Part shown: piece by piece, positions 54,404-62,850 of the stretch
Numbering within the stretch: the stretch's first letter is position 1
How the letters are laid out: every line of letters begins with the position of its first letter
From: Burkholderia anthina
GTDB taxonomy: Bacteria > Pseudomonadota > Gammaproteobacteria > Burkholderiales > Burkholderiaceae
Direction of reading: 5' to 3'
DNA length: 64,000 bases
Assembly (NCBI RefSeq): GCF_001547525.1
Contig: NZ_CM003768.1
Span: forward strand, 3,348,001-3,412,000
Made by a program: the position numbers and the translations under genes
The notes under the pieces: generated by a model
The model's input: only the letters and a program-made list of their open reading frames with translations
Databases searched by the model: none
Told to the model about the DNA's origin: nothing

Positions 54404-55864
54404 ATGTCCACCGTCCCACTCGCCCAGATTCCCGCGCCGCACGACACGGCCACGCTCACGCTCGTCGACCAGCTGGTCCAGTGGGCGCGGCGGCGGATCG
54501 ACGAACGCGTGTTCCGTCCCGGCATGCGCATGCCGTCGATCCGCAAGCTCGCGCTCGACAAGAGCGTGTCGCGCTTCACCGTCGTCGAGGCCTACGAGCG
54601 CCTCGTCGCGCAGGGCTACCTCGACTCGCGGCGCGGCTCCGGCTTCTACGTGCGCGAGCGCACGGGCGCTGGCCCGCAGCCGGCCGACGGCGTCGCGCGC
54701 GTGGCCGAGGCCGCGCCCGTGCACAACACGATCGACGTCGTCTGGCTGCTGCGCAACATGCTGCACACCGTCAGCCCGGAGAAGGGCCCGGGCCTCGGCT
54801 ACCTGCCGGGCCGCTGGCTCGACGGCGAGCTGATCACCGGTGCGCTGCGCGCGCTCGGGCGCCAGTCGGGCGCGCAGATGCTCGGCTTCGGCACCGCGCA
54901 GGGCTTCCTGCCGCTGCGCCAGCAACTGCAGACGCGTCTGGCCGAAGTCGAGATCGGCGCGAAGCCCGAACAGATCGTGCTGGTGTCGGGCATCACGCAG
55001 GCGATCGACCTGATTTCGCGGATCTACATGCGGCCGGGCGATGCGGTGATCGTCGGCGATCCGGCATGGTTCCAGATGTTCGGCCGTTTCGCGGCGCAGG
55101 GCGCGCAACTCGTCGGGATGCCCTATACGCCCGACGGCCCCGACCTCGACGCGCTCGAAACCCTGGTGCAGATGTGGCGGCCGAAGATGCTCGTGATCAA
55201 CTCGGTGCTGCAGAACCCGACCGGCACGTCGCTGTCGGCCGCGCAGGCGTTCCGGATCCTGAAGCTCGCGGAGGCCTACGATTTCCTCGTCGTCGAGGAC
55301 GACGTGTACGGCGACCTGTGCCCGCCGAGCTATCCGGCCACGCGCCTCGCGAGCCTCGACCAATTGAAGCGCGTGATCTATCTCGGCAGCTATTCGAAGA
55401 CGCTCGCGGCGAACCTGCGGGTCGGCTACGTGGCGTGCGCGCCGGAAATCGCGAAGGCGGTGACCGACCAGAAGATGCTGGTCGGGATGACCACGCCCGA
55501 GCTCAACGAGCGCGTGCTGTACAAGATCCTGACCGAAGGGCATTACCGGCGCCACGTCGAGCGGCTGCGCGCGCGGCTCGACGGCGTGCGCGACAAGACC
55601 GCGCGGATGCTCGAGCGCACGGGGCTCGGGCTCTTCACGATGCCGGCGGCCGGGATGTTCCTGTGGGCCGATACGGGCGTCGATTCGGACGCGCTCGCGG
55701 CGGTCGCGCACGAAGCCGGCTTTCTGCTGACGCCGGGCAGCCTGTTCTCGCCGCAGCAGTCGCCGTCCACGTGGATGCGCTTCAACGTCGCGAATTGCGG
55801 CGATCCGGCGTTGCCGGGGCTGCTGGCGGGCTATATCGACTCGGCGGTGCGGCGCGCGTCGTGA
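54404..55864 (+). CDS. MocR-type GntR/aminotransferase regulator
   Basis: 486 residues: an N-terminal GntR winged helix (PGMRMPSIRKLALDKSVSRFTVVEAYERLVAQGYLDSRRGSGFYV) and a C-terminal fold-type I aminotransferase-like domain with GFGTAQGFLPLRQQL, NPTGTSLSA, VEDDVYGDLCP and PLP-Lys in LGSYSKTLAANLRVGY. MocR proteins sense PLP or amino compounds. The ATG at 54404 follows TTGGAG. Likely regulates the divergent VOC-EamA-aminotransferase-RidA-PhzF genes. Confidence 0.92.
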   Translation: MSTVPLAQIPAPHDTATLTLVDQLVQWARRRIDERVFRPGMRMPSIRKLALDKSVSRFTVVEAYERLVAQGYLDSRRGSGFYVRERTGAGPQPADGVARVAEAAPVHNTIDVVWLLRNMLHTVSPEKGPGLGYLPGRWLDGELITGALRALGRQSGAQMLGFGTAQGFLPLRQQLQTRLAEVEIGAKPEQIVLVSGITQAIDLISRIYMRPGDAVIVGDPAWFQMFGRFAAQGAQLVGMPYTPDGPDLDALETLVQMWRPKMLVINSVLQNPTGTSLSAAQAFRILKLAEAYDFLVVEDDVYGDLCPPSYPATRLASLDQLKRVIYLGSYSKTLAANLRVGYVACAPEIAKAVTDQKMLVGMTTPELNERVLYKILTEGHYRRHVERLRARLDGVRDKTARMLERTGLGLFTMPAAGMFLWADTGVDSDALAAVAHEAGFLLTPGSLFSPQQSPSTWMRFNVANCGDPALPGLLAGYIDSAVRRAS

Positions 55865-55995
55865 CGCGGAATGGGGGAGGCCCGCTTCGCGAGCCGACGC
55901 GGAGGGCGGCGGTCCTTCAAACGGAGCGTTCCCTGACTGGAGGCCGCGTCGCATGGACTCGGGCCTCTTTGCCGCTGCGCGGCACGTTTTGCGCG

Positions 55996-56394
55996 TTACT
56001 GCTTCACGCGCTTCATGCTGCAACGCAATACGTCCGCGCTATCGCTGTTGTACCCGTCCAGGTTCCTGTAGCCCTTCGCGATCCAGTAATCCGGGTAAGC
56101 CGGGTCGAAATCAAGCGATATCACGCCGAAACCACAGGGCTGTCCCTTCAGCAAGAAGGCGATTTTCGGTGGGGCCGCGGTCGGATCGCTTCCGATCACT
56201 CGATAGGGGCGCTTCGCGCAATGCGCGAAAGGCGTGCGCCATTCGATCGTTTTTTCGGTCAGACGAAGTTGCCCGTCGCATTGCCGGCCGTGGCCGACGA
56301 ACGTCCCGGCAAGCGGCTGATTGCCGGCCTGGGCCACACCTGCCAGCAGCGCGGTAATAAGGCCCAACGCGTGGGCGATTCTCACGGCGAGCAT
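55996..56394 (-). CDS. Secreted hypothetical protein
   Basis: 132 residues with signal peptide MLAVRIAHALGLITALLAGVAQA. The mature part (NQPLAGTFVGHGRQCDGQLRLTEKTIEWRTPFAHC) has four Cys, likely two disulfides, and a beta-rich layout. No recognised family. Start at 56394 follows AAGGAA; the frame is open further upstream but not coding. Confidence 0.75.
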   Translation of the reverse strand: MLAVRIAHALGLITALLAGVAQAGNQPLAGTFVGHGRQCDGQLRLTEKTIEWRTPFAHCAKRPYRVIGSDPTAAPPKIAFLLKGQPCGFGVISLDFDPAYPDYWIAKGYRNLDGYNSDSADVLRCSMKRVKQ

Positions 56395-56902
56395 ACGGGT
56401 TCCTTGCCCTGCTGAATGGTTGCCAGCGCGTAATCGAGCTTTTTTGCGTAAGTGCCGGGTGCTTTCGTGTTGTAAAGCCGACCGACATTTGCCGTAGTCA
56501 TCGGCTTCCAGCCAATGATGACTTTGCGTATCGCCGCCTTCTTTTAATGTCACAGGTCATGGCGCCAATTCGGCGTCCGCTCTGACGCGGGGGCCGCGAC
56601 GATCCGGCGCGGGCGGCGTTTTCGCCCCACCACCGCCAGGCGCCGATGCAGTCGCTCGGCCAGGATCCGGGGCGCGTGCGACATTTGAACAAATTTCCGT
56701 CCGCGGCAACATCGGACACGTTCGAATCTATGCGGATCGGTAACCGGTTCGGTCGGCCGCGCAGCCGGCATGCGCGATCCGCTTGCCGCGATCACCCGAG
56801 GCCCTTGAAATCGAGTCGTTCGTCCCCAGATGAGCGCGCAAACCCGCTCGGCATGGCATGGCGGGGGCGCCTATCAAGTTCAAGTAAGAGGAAACAGCAT
56901 CC
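56395..56902. other. Intergenic region upstream of htpG
   Basis: 508 bp with the htpG heat-shock promoter at 56804-56832. No gene supported. Confidence 0.5.
56804..56832 (+). promoter_or_regulatory. Sigma-32 (RpoH) promoter of htpG
   Basis: CTTGAAA (56804-56810), a 13-bp spacer and CCCCAGAT (56824-56831) match the heat-shock consensus CTTGAAA-N11-16-CCCCATNT, 71 bp ahead of the htpG start. Confidence 0.75.
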
Positions 56903-58801
56903 ATGGCACATGAAACGATGAGCTTTCAGGCAGAGGTCAAGCAACTCCTCCACCTGATGATTCATTCGCTCTACAGCAACAAGGAAATCTTCCTGCGCGA
57001 ACTGGTGTCGAACGCGTCCGACGCGGCCGACAAGCTGCGTTTCGAAGCGCTCGCGGACAACGCGCTGTACGAGAACGATCCGAACCTGCGCATCCGCATC
57101 GGCTTCGACAAGGCCGCGCGCACGATCACGATCGACGACAACGGCATCGGCATGAGCCGCGACGAGGCGATCGCGAACCTCGGCACGATCGCGCGTTCGG
57201 GCACCAAGGAATTCTTCACGAAGCTGTCGGGCGACCAGCAGAAGGACGCGGCGCTCATCGGCCAGTTCGGCGTCGGCTTCTACTCGGGCTTCATCGTCGC
57301 GGACAAGATCACCGTCGAGACGCGCCGCGCCGGCCTGCCGGCGAACGAGGCCGTGCGCTGGGAAAGCGCCGGCGAGGGCGATTTCACGATCGACGCGATC
57401 GAGCGCGCGCAGCGCGGCACGACGATCACGCTGCACCTGCGCGAAGGCGAGGACGACCTGCTGTCGTCGCACCGCCTGAAGTCGATCATCCAGAAGTACT
57501 CCGACCACATCGCGCTGCCGATCCTGATGCGCAAGGAAGAGTGGGATCAGGAAAAGGGCGAGATGGTCCTGAAGGACGAGGACGAAACCGTCAACCAGGC
57601 GAGCGCGCTGTGGACGCGTTCGAAGAGCGACGTCACCGACGAGCAGTACACGCAGTTCTACCAGCACATCGCGCACGACCACCAGGATCCGCTCACGTGG
57701 ACGCACAACCGCGTCGAGGGCCGCAGCGAATACACGCAACTGCTGTTCGTGCCGGCGCGCGCGCCGTTCGACCTGTGGAACCGCGACTATCGCGGCGGCC
57801 TGAAGCTGTACGTGAAGCGCGTGTTCATCATGGACGATGCCGAGCAGCTGCTGCCGCAATATCTGCGATTCGTGAAGGGCGTCGTCGATTCGGCCGACCT
57901 GCCGCTGAACGTGTCGCGCGAGATCCTGCAGGAAAGCCGCGACGTGAAGGCGATCCGCGAAGGTGTGACCAAGCGCGCGCTGTCGATGCTCGAGGAACTC
58001 GCGAACGCGGAAGACGACGCCGGCAAGGAGAAGTACAAGACGTTCTGGCGCGCATTCGGCCAGGTGCTGAAGGAAGGCGTCGGCGAGGATCACGCGAACC
58101 GCGAGCGCATCGCGAAGCTGCTGCGCTTCGCGTCGACGCACGGCGACACCGACGCGCAGGACGTGTCGCTCGCCGACTACGTGTCGCGCATGAGGCCCGA
58201 GCAGAGCAAGATCTACTACGTGACCGCCGATACGTGGCAGGCCGCGAAGAACAGCCCGCATCTGGAAGTGTTCCGCAAGAAGGGCGTCGAGGTGCTGCTG
58301 CTGACCGACCGCGTCGACGAATGGATGCTGTCGTTCCTGCATGAGTTCGACGGCAAGCCGCTCGCGAGCGTGGCCCGCGGCGATCTGGATCTCGGCGAGC
58401 TGAACGACGAGGAGAAGAAGGCGCAGGAGCAGGCCGGCGAGGCGATCAAGCCGGTCGTCGAGAAGATGAAGGAAGCGCTCGGCGACAAGGTGAAGGAAGT
58501 GCGCGTCACGTTCCGCCTGACCGATTCGCCGTCGTGCCTCGTCGCGGACGACAACGACATGAGCGGCTACCTGCAGCGGATGCTGAAGGCGGCCGGCCAG
58601 AACGCGCCGGCGATGCAGCCGATCCTCGAGATCAACCCGGAGCACGCGCTCGTCAAGCAGCTGAATGCCGACAGCGCCGATTTCGGCGACTGGTGCCATC
58701 TGCTGTTCGATCAGGCGCTGCTGGCCGAAGGCGGCATGCTCGACGATCCGGCGAGCTTCGTGAAGCGGACCAACGCGCTGCTGCTGTCGCGCGCCGCGTG
58801 A
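56903..58801 (+). CDS. htpG: Molecular chaperone HtpG (Hsp90)
   Basis: 632 residues with the Hsp90 signature [21 protein letters not shown], the GHKL ATP site [26 protein letters not shown] and [16 protein letters not shown], and the C-terminal dimerisation part. Dimeric ATP-dependent chaperone in the cytoplasm. AGAGGAAA precedes the ATG. ubiC follows with only 8 bases (or an overlap), probably co-transcribed. Confidence 0.97.
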   Translation: MAHETMSFQAEVKQLLHLMIHSLYSNKEIFLRELVSNASDAADKLRFEALADNALYENDPNLRIRIGFDKAARTITIDDNGIGMSRDEAIANLGTIARSGTKEFFTKLSGDQQKDAALIGQFGVGFYSGFIVADKITVETRRAGLPANEAVRWESAGEGDFTIDAIERAQRGTTITLHLREGEDDLLSSHRLKSIIQKYSDHIALPILMRKEEWDQEKGEMVLKDEDETVNQASALWTRSKSDVTDEQYTQFYQHIAHDHQDPLTWTHNRVEGRSEYTQLLFVPARAPFDLWNRDYRGGLKLYVKRVFIMDDAEQLLPQYLRFVKGVVDSADLPLNVSREILQESRDVKAIREGVTKRALSMLEELANAEDDAGKEKYKTFWRAFGQVLKEGVGEDHANRERIAKLLRFASTHGDTDAQDVSLADYVSRMRPEQSKIYYVTADTWQAAKNSPHLEVFRKKGVEVLLLTDRVDEWMLSFLHEFDGKPLASVARGDLDLGELNDEEKKAQEQAGEAIKPVVEKMKEALGDKVKEVRVTFRLTDSPSCLVADDNDMSGYLQRMLKAAGQNAPAMQPILEINPEHALVKQLNADSADFGDWCHLLFDQALLAEGGMLDDPASFVKRTNALLLSRAA

Positions 58802-58809
58802 ACGCGCGC

Positions 58810-59406
58810 ATGCGATTCGACGGCGCGCAGGCCGGCTGGCGCGAGACGCCGCGGCCTGGCTGCACGCTCGACCAGCGCGACTGGCTGACGCGCGGCGGAT
58901 CGCTGACCGCGCATCTCGCGCGGCTCGGCCGCGTGGACGTGCGCGTGACGCGCGAGGCTGTCGACCGTCCGTGGTTCGACGAGCCGGACGCGCTCGCCAG
59001 TTCGCCGCGCGCGCCGATGTGGGTGCGCGAGGTGATCCTGTCGGTCGACGGCACGCCGTACGTTGCCGCGCACAGCATCGCGCCGCTCGCGGCCAGCAAG
59101 GGTGTGTGGCAGGCCATGCGGCGGCTGCGCACGCGGCCGCTCGCGGAGCTGCTGTACAGCGATCCGCAGGTCGAGCGCTCGGCGCTCGTCAGCCGGCGCG
59201 TGATCGCCGGTCATCCGTTGTATGCGCTCGCGAGCCATGCATTGCAGGGTGCGCGCGCGCCGCATGCGTTTGTCGCGCGGCGCTCGGTGTTCCAGCGTCA
59301 CGGCAAGCCGCTGATGGTGACCGAGTGCATGCTGCCGGCGCTGTGGCGTCATCTCGCCGCGCACGGCGACGGGCCGCGATCCGTCGGGTCGTACGGAGAC
59401 GCGTGA
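58810..59406 (+). CDS. ubiC: Chorismate lyase
   Basis: Converts chorismate to 4-hydroxybenzoate and pyruvate for ubiquinone. 198 residues: [57 protein letters not shown] and [22 protein letters not shown], with Arg and Glu active-site residues in place. ATG at 58810, or an in-frame GTG at 58798 overlapping the htpG stop as GTGA. ubiA is not in this window. Confidence 0.92.
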   Translation: MRFDGAQAGWRETPRPGCTLDQRDWLTRGGSLTAHLARLGRVDVRVTREAVDRPWFDEPDALASSPRAPMWVREVILSVDGTPYVAAHSIAPLAASKGVWQAMRRLRTRPLAELLYSDPQVERSALVSRRVIAGHPLYALASHALQGARAPHAFVARRSVFQRHGKPLMVTECMLPALWRHLAAHGDGPRSVGSYGDA

Positions 59407-59882
59407 TGCTGCAAGGCTTTCCGCCGGTCGTCGCGGCGAATACGCACACGATGATCCTCGGCAGTTTTCCGGGTGAGGCGTCGCTCGACGCCGCGCAGTA
59501 TTACGCGCATCCGCGCAACCAGTTCTGGCGATTGTTGGGTGCGGTGCTCGGCGAGCCGGGGCTGCATGAGCTCGCGTATGACGCGCGGCTCGAACGCGTG
59601 CTTTTGCACGGCATCGGCATCTGGGATGTCCTCGATGCATGCCATCGGCAAGGCAGTCTCGATTCTGCGATCCGGAATGCGAAGCCGAACGACTTTGCGT
59701 CGTTGCGCGCGCATGCGCCGTTGCTCAAGCGCGTGTGCTTCAACGGCAAGACGGCCGGGCGGTTCGCCGACGTGATCGGCCAGGCCGGGTACGAGACCCT
59801 CGTGCTGCCTTCGTCGAGCCCGGCGAATGCGATGCTGTCGTTCGAGCAGAAGCTGGAGCAGTGGCGCGGGATTCGTCCCTGA
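59406..59882 (+). CDS. DNA-deoxyinosine glycosylase (UDG superfamily)
   Basis: 158 residues of UDG family 6: ILGSFPGEASLDAAQYYAHPRNQFWRLLGAVLG, a central GIWDVLDACHRQGSLDSAIRN, and the motif LPSSSPANA. It removes hypoxanthine from deaminated DNA. The ATG shares a base with the ubiC stop. Bases 59704-59854 are identical over 151 bp with a truncated copy downstream (61277-61427), whereas the preceding part is only about 85% similar. Confidence 0.9.
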   Translation: MLQGFPPVVAANTHTMILGSFPGEASLDAAQYYAHPRNQFWRLLGAVLGEPGLHELAYDARLERVLLHGIGIWDVLDACHRQGSLDSAIRNAKPNDFASLRAHAPLLKRVCFNGKTAGRFADVIGQAGYETLVLPSSSPANAMLSFEQKLEQWRGIRP

Positions 59883-59917
59883 AACTCGTTGGATTCAGAG
59901 TATCCCGCGAAGCAGTA

Positions 59918-60346
59918 TCAGGTGGACGGCAGCAGGTGGTCGAGTAGAGATACGGTTTCAACGAGTTCATCAGTGAGCCGAACCAACTCGGCGGTCAGAC
60001 TCGCTGGAAGATCTATGTTGCCCTCGTATTCGGCCGCATTGCGCCTGCGATGGCAGGTATCGAGCACGCGCCATTTTTCGGTCGGCCAGCCGATCGTGTG
60101 TTCGAGACACTGAAAGACCAGATATCGGTCGTCGCTCCGGTATCCGTGAGCCCGTAACGCAGCGCGTGACGCGGCGTGAGCGGCATCGTAGGCGAGGATG
60201 AACTGGCTCTCCGTTGCCATTCCGTTGCTGCTTGTGACGGTATCGAGCAAGGTTCGAGCGAGGCCGAGCAGATGCTCGAATTCGCCGCGGTTCGCCGGAA
60301 GGGGTTTGAGTTTTCCGATGCGTACGAGGTTATCCAATGCGGTCAA
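59918..60346 (-). CDS. HEPN-domain protein (candidate toxin)
   Basis: 142-residue helical protein, HEPN-like: FEHLLGLARTLLDTVTS, ESQFILAYDAAHAASRAAL, and CHRRRNAAEYEGNIDL, an R-x4-Y variant of the HEPN Rx4-6H RNase motif. Read from TTG (60346), 5 bases after GAGGA; it overlaps the upstream MNT gene by 17 bases. Paired with a nucleotidyltransferase as in MNT/HEPN toxin-antitoxin modules. RNase activity not shown; the missing His may reduce it. Confidence 0.75.
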   Translation of the reverse strand: MTALDNLVRIGKLKPLPANRGEFEHLLGLARTLLDTVTSSNGMATESQFILAYDAAHAASRAALRAHGYRSDDRYLVFQCLEHTIGWPTEKWRVLDTCHRRRNAAEYEGNIDLPASLTAELVRLTDELVETVSLLDHLLPST

Positions 60347-60923
60347 TGTCGTCCTCGGTTCCTATAATCATCAGCTTCGGTTGGCGCAGCACTTCCGCGA
60401 GGAACGGATGACTTTTGCGTTTCCGTTCGAGAAATTCCTCGTGAGTGTATTGTGTGATCTGGACCGAGCGGCCGAGCTGTCTTTCAGCCGATTCGAGTGC
60501 GGCCATGATTTGTCCATAGCTGAGCGTCTCACTGACCAACATAACATCGACGTCGCTACCGGCGTGGTCGCTGCCTTGGGCAACCGAACCGTATACAAAG
60601 GCGAGTTGTATCTCTGAGGTCAGCGGTGACAGCGCTTCGCGGAGCACCTCGACGACCCCGAAGGTTTTGAGGATGATGAGACGCAGCTCGCTGAAAATGG
60701 GGCTGCCGGCGAACGCTCGCACCTGTTTGAGATTGGCGATGCGTCTGGTTTCGATGAGGCCACCTTTTTCGAGACGGTTCAGTTCACGCTGGACGCTGGC
60801 ACTACCGAGACTGGTCAGCCGGATCAACTCTTTGACGTGAAACCACTGTTCGGGCTGCCCAAACAGGCAGGCCAGAATGGGTTGCTGTGCACTGGAAAAG
60901 AGGGCGTCGCCGAGCTTTGTCAT
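60330..60923 (-). CDS. Winged-HTH/nucleotidyltransferase protein (candidate antitoxin)
   Basis: 197 residues. The N-terminal winged helix (EQWFHVKELIRLTSLGSASVQRELNRLEKGGLIETRRI) suggests DNA binding; the C-terminal part has the minimal nucleotidyltransferase motif GSVAQGSDHAGSDVDVML. In MNT/HEPN pairs the MNT can AMPylate and silence the HEPN toxin. The N-terminal DNA-binding domain would let it autoregulate at the repeats upstream (60936-60990). Start 60923; ribosome site weak. Confidence 0.8.
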   Translation of the reverse strand: MTKLGDALFSSAQQPILACLFGQPEQWFHVKELIRLTSLGSASVQRELNRLEKGGLIETRRIANLKQVRAFAGSPIFSELRLIILKTFGVVEVLREALSPLTSEIQLAFVYGSVAQGSDHAGSDVDVMLVSETLSYGQIMAALESAERQLGRSVQITQYTHEEFLERKRKSHPFLAEVLRQPKLMIIGTEDDIDRIG

Positions 60924-60935
60924 AAGCCGTGAGAA

Positions 60936-60990
60936 TAGCACGATCGAGCCAGAATTTAGCACGATCGAGCCAAATTTTAGCTCGATGAGC
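60936..60990 (-). repeat. Three 21-bp-spaced repeats upstream of the MNT-HEPN genes
   Basis: TAGCACGATCGAGCC occurs exactly at 60936-60950 and 60957-60971; a degenerate third copy TAGCTCGATGAGC is at 60978-60990. The 21-bp period is two helical turns; each perfect copy contains the palindrome CGATCG. It lies 13 bases ahead of the MNT start, so it is the likely operator. Confidence 0.75.
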
Positions 60991-61088
60991 GACTGTTTCG
61001 GCGGATCTAGATAGCAAGGGATATCGCGAGACGTTGGTGATGGCCACGGCGAGCCGTGATGGGCCAGATGTCAAATTGACCAAAATAC

Positions 61089-61455
61089 CAACCAGTTCTG
61101 GCGGCTGCTCGGCGCGGTGCTCGGCGAACCGACGCTGCATGAACTGCCGTACGACGCGCGTCTCGAGTGCGTGCTGTCGCACGGCATCGGCATCTGGGAC
61201 GTCCTCGATGCGTGCCATCGCCAGGGCAGTCTGGATTCCGCGATCAGGAACGCGAAGCCGAACGACTTCGATTCGCTGCGCGCGCATGCGCCGTTGCTCA
61301 AGCGCGTGTGCTTCAACGGCAAGACGGCCGGGCGGTTCGCCGACGTGATCGGCCAGGCCGGGTACGAGACCCTCGTGCTGCCTTCGTCGAGCCCGGCGAA
61401 TGCGATGCTGTCGTTCGAGCAGAAGCTCGAACACTGGCGCCGAATCGTGCTTTGA
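61089..61455 (+). pseudogene. Truncated duplicate of the deoxyinosine glycosylase gene
   Basis: Begins abruptly at NQFWRLLGAVLGEPTLHELPYDARL, without the first 38 residues (including the GSFPG motif), and runs to a normal stop (EHWRRIVL). It is about 85% similar to the intact gene at 59406-59882, with a 151-bp block of complete identity. A protein could start at 61117, but it would lack the N-terminal active-site part. Best read as a remnant left by an insertion. Confidence 0.8.
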
Positions 61456-61518
61456 TCGGCCGGCGCTGCCGGTAGCCTGGACGGCCCGCGCATCGGAGCG
61501 ATCGAAACGACGCTGTCG

Positions 61519-61842
61519 TCAGGTGGCGAATACGACTTCGATGTGCCCTTCGGCTTCCGACCGACGGTCGGGCCCGACGACGATCCGCACGTCGCGTCCG
61601 AGCTTCGCCAGGCATTCGAGCATCTTCGTTTCGCTCACGCCGCGAAACTGCCCGCGCAGCATGTTCGACAGCTTCGGCTGCGTGATGCCGAGCAGCCGGG
61701 CCGCATGCTGCTGCGTCCATTGGCGCGCCTTGATGATTTCCGCGATCTTCGCGGCGAGTTGGGCCTTCACCCGCATTTCATCGGCATCGCGCATGCCCAG
61801 GTCCGCGTAGACGTTCCCGCTGCCCTGTTCGATTTCGATCAT
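61519..61842 (-). CDS. XRE-family antitoxin (HigA-like)
   Basis: 107 residues with an HTH AKIAEIIKARQWTQQHAARLLGITQPKLSNMLRGQFRGVS and a C-terminal DVRIVVGP. Starts at MIEIEQGSGNVYADLGM (61842), overlapping the toxin gene by 4 bases. The toxin-first order is that of HigBA. It is expected to bind both toxin and promoter. Confidence 0.88.
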   Translation of the reverse strand: MIEIEQGSGNVYADLGMRDADEMRVKAQLAAKIAEIIKARQWTQQHAARLLGITQPKLSNMLRGQFRGVSETKMLECLAKLGRDVRIVVGPDRRSEAEGHIEVVFAT

Positions 61843-62201
61843 CGCCTTTCTCCTGTTGCGTGTGCTTCGGCTGCTTTCAGACGCGCGCGGATCAGATCGT
61901 TGTCCGGCTTCGGTGTCGCGATGCCGCTCGGCGATTTCTTCTGGAAACAGTGCAGCACGTAGACGCTGTTTCCAAGCTTCACCGTGTAGACCGCGCGGTA
62001 CGTGCCGTTGTCTTCCGATTCCACGATCTCCAGCACGCCTGCCGATCCGAATCCCTTCAAGGGCTTGGCGTGATCGTGCTTGCGCCCTGTCTGCGCCAGA
62101 TACAGCGCATAGCCGAACGTGTCCCGCACGGTTTCGGGCATGACCTTCAAATCCTTGCGCGCCGAGCCGAGCCAGTACAGCGGTTTGATGTATGGATCCA
62201 T
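61839..62201 (-). CDS. RelE/HigB-like toxin (Gp49 family)
   Basis: 120 residues: IKPLYWLGSARKDLKVMPETVRDTFGYALYLAQTGRKHDHAKPLKGFGSAGVLEI, then YRAVYTVKLGNSVYVLHCFQKKSPSG, the phage-derived Gp49-like HigB pattern. Ribosome-dependent mRNA cleavage is the family role. First gene of the pair. Confidence 0.88.
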   Translation of the reverse strand: MDPYIKPLYWLGSARKDLKVMPETVRDTFGYALYLAQTGRKHDHAKPLKGFGSAGVLEIVESEDNGTYRAVYTVKLGNSVYVLHCFQKKSPSGIATPKPDNDLIRARLKAAEAHATGERR

Positions 62202-62516
62202 CGATGAATTTATCCCTGTTTGGGTATATTTTCAAGGGCCGCGCAGGCATTCGGCGCGGCCGTTCGAATGCGGTGTCAGGAGCGGGCAGGCGAGAAGTGG
62301 CCACCGACGGGCGGTGGCGGTTCAGCGATCGGATGCTGCCGACGGGAAATGCGATGTGAACGCCCGGCCGGGCGGCCGTTGCTTCACATTGTTGCGTCGC
62401 GTGGAGAGTCGAGACAATTCAGCCGTTCGACAGAGCGCCGTCGCGGCGCATCGATGGCGGAAGGAAGGGCGTGGCTGACGAACCGCGACGCATGGGCTTG
62501 CGTGTCGCGTCGACGC
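62202..62516. other. Intergenic region
   Basis: 315 bp upstream of the HigBA-like pair; nothing recognised except an AT-richer stretch (62205-62235) that could hold its promoter. Confidence 0.35.
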
Positions 62517-62702
62517 TCAGTCGTCGTTGCCCCATCGCCAGCGGGGCTGCTCGCCCTTGAGCCAGCACACCGCAGTCAGCAGCGCGACCAGCACCACGAG
62601 GCAGGCGGCGTACACCACCGGCGACCGATGCGGCGGCACGAGCCAGGCACTCGCGATGACGCCGATCGCGATGGTCTCTTTTGCATCGCAATTGCGATAC
62701 AT
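62517..62702 (-). CDS. Small membrane protein
   Basis: 61 residues with two hydrophobic segments (TIAIGVIASAWLVPP and VVYAACLVVLVALLTAVCWL) and a basic tail (KGEQPRWRWGNDD). No known family. The start at 62702 (MYRNCDAKET) is the first with a normal hydrophobic profile. Supported only by composition and plausibility. Confidence 0.5.
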   Translation of the reverse strand: MYRNCDAKETIAIGVIASAWLVPPHRSPVVYAACLVVLVALLTAVCWLKGEQPRWRWGNDD

Positions 62703-62850
62703 TATCCCGTACGCCCATGTCCCCTGCAAGTCGCCCGAATGGCCAGTCGACCGACCGCTCTCGCCACCGGCGGCCCTGGCCCCCACCAATGCTATCCTCT
62801 CGTCCGCTCATCCAGCGTCACCCGGCATCACCCAGCGAGATTCGACCATC

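Noticed and set aside
56550..56795. Short minus-strand gene upstream of htpG
   Set aside because: Several overlapping short frames, none with a ribosome site or conserved features.
61117..61455. A functional second deoxyinosine glycosylase
   Set aside because: Lacks the N-terminal GSFPG motif and has no ribosome site; better seen as a remnant.
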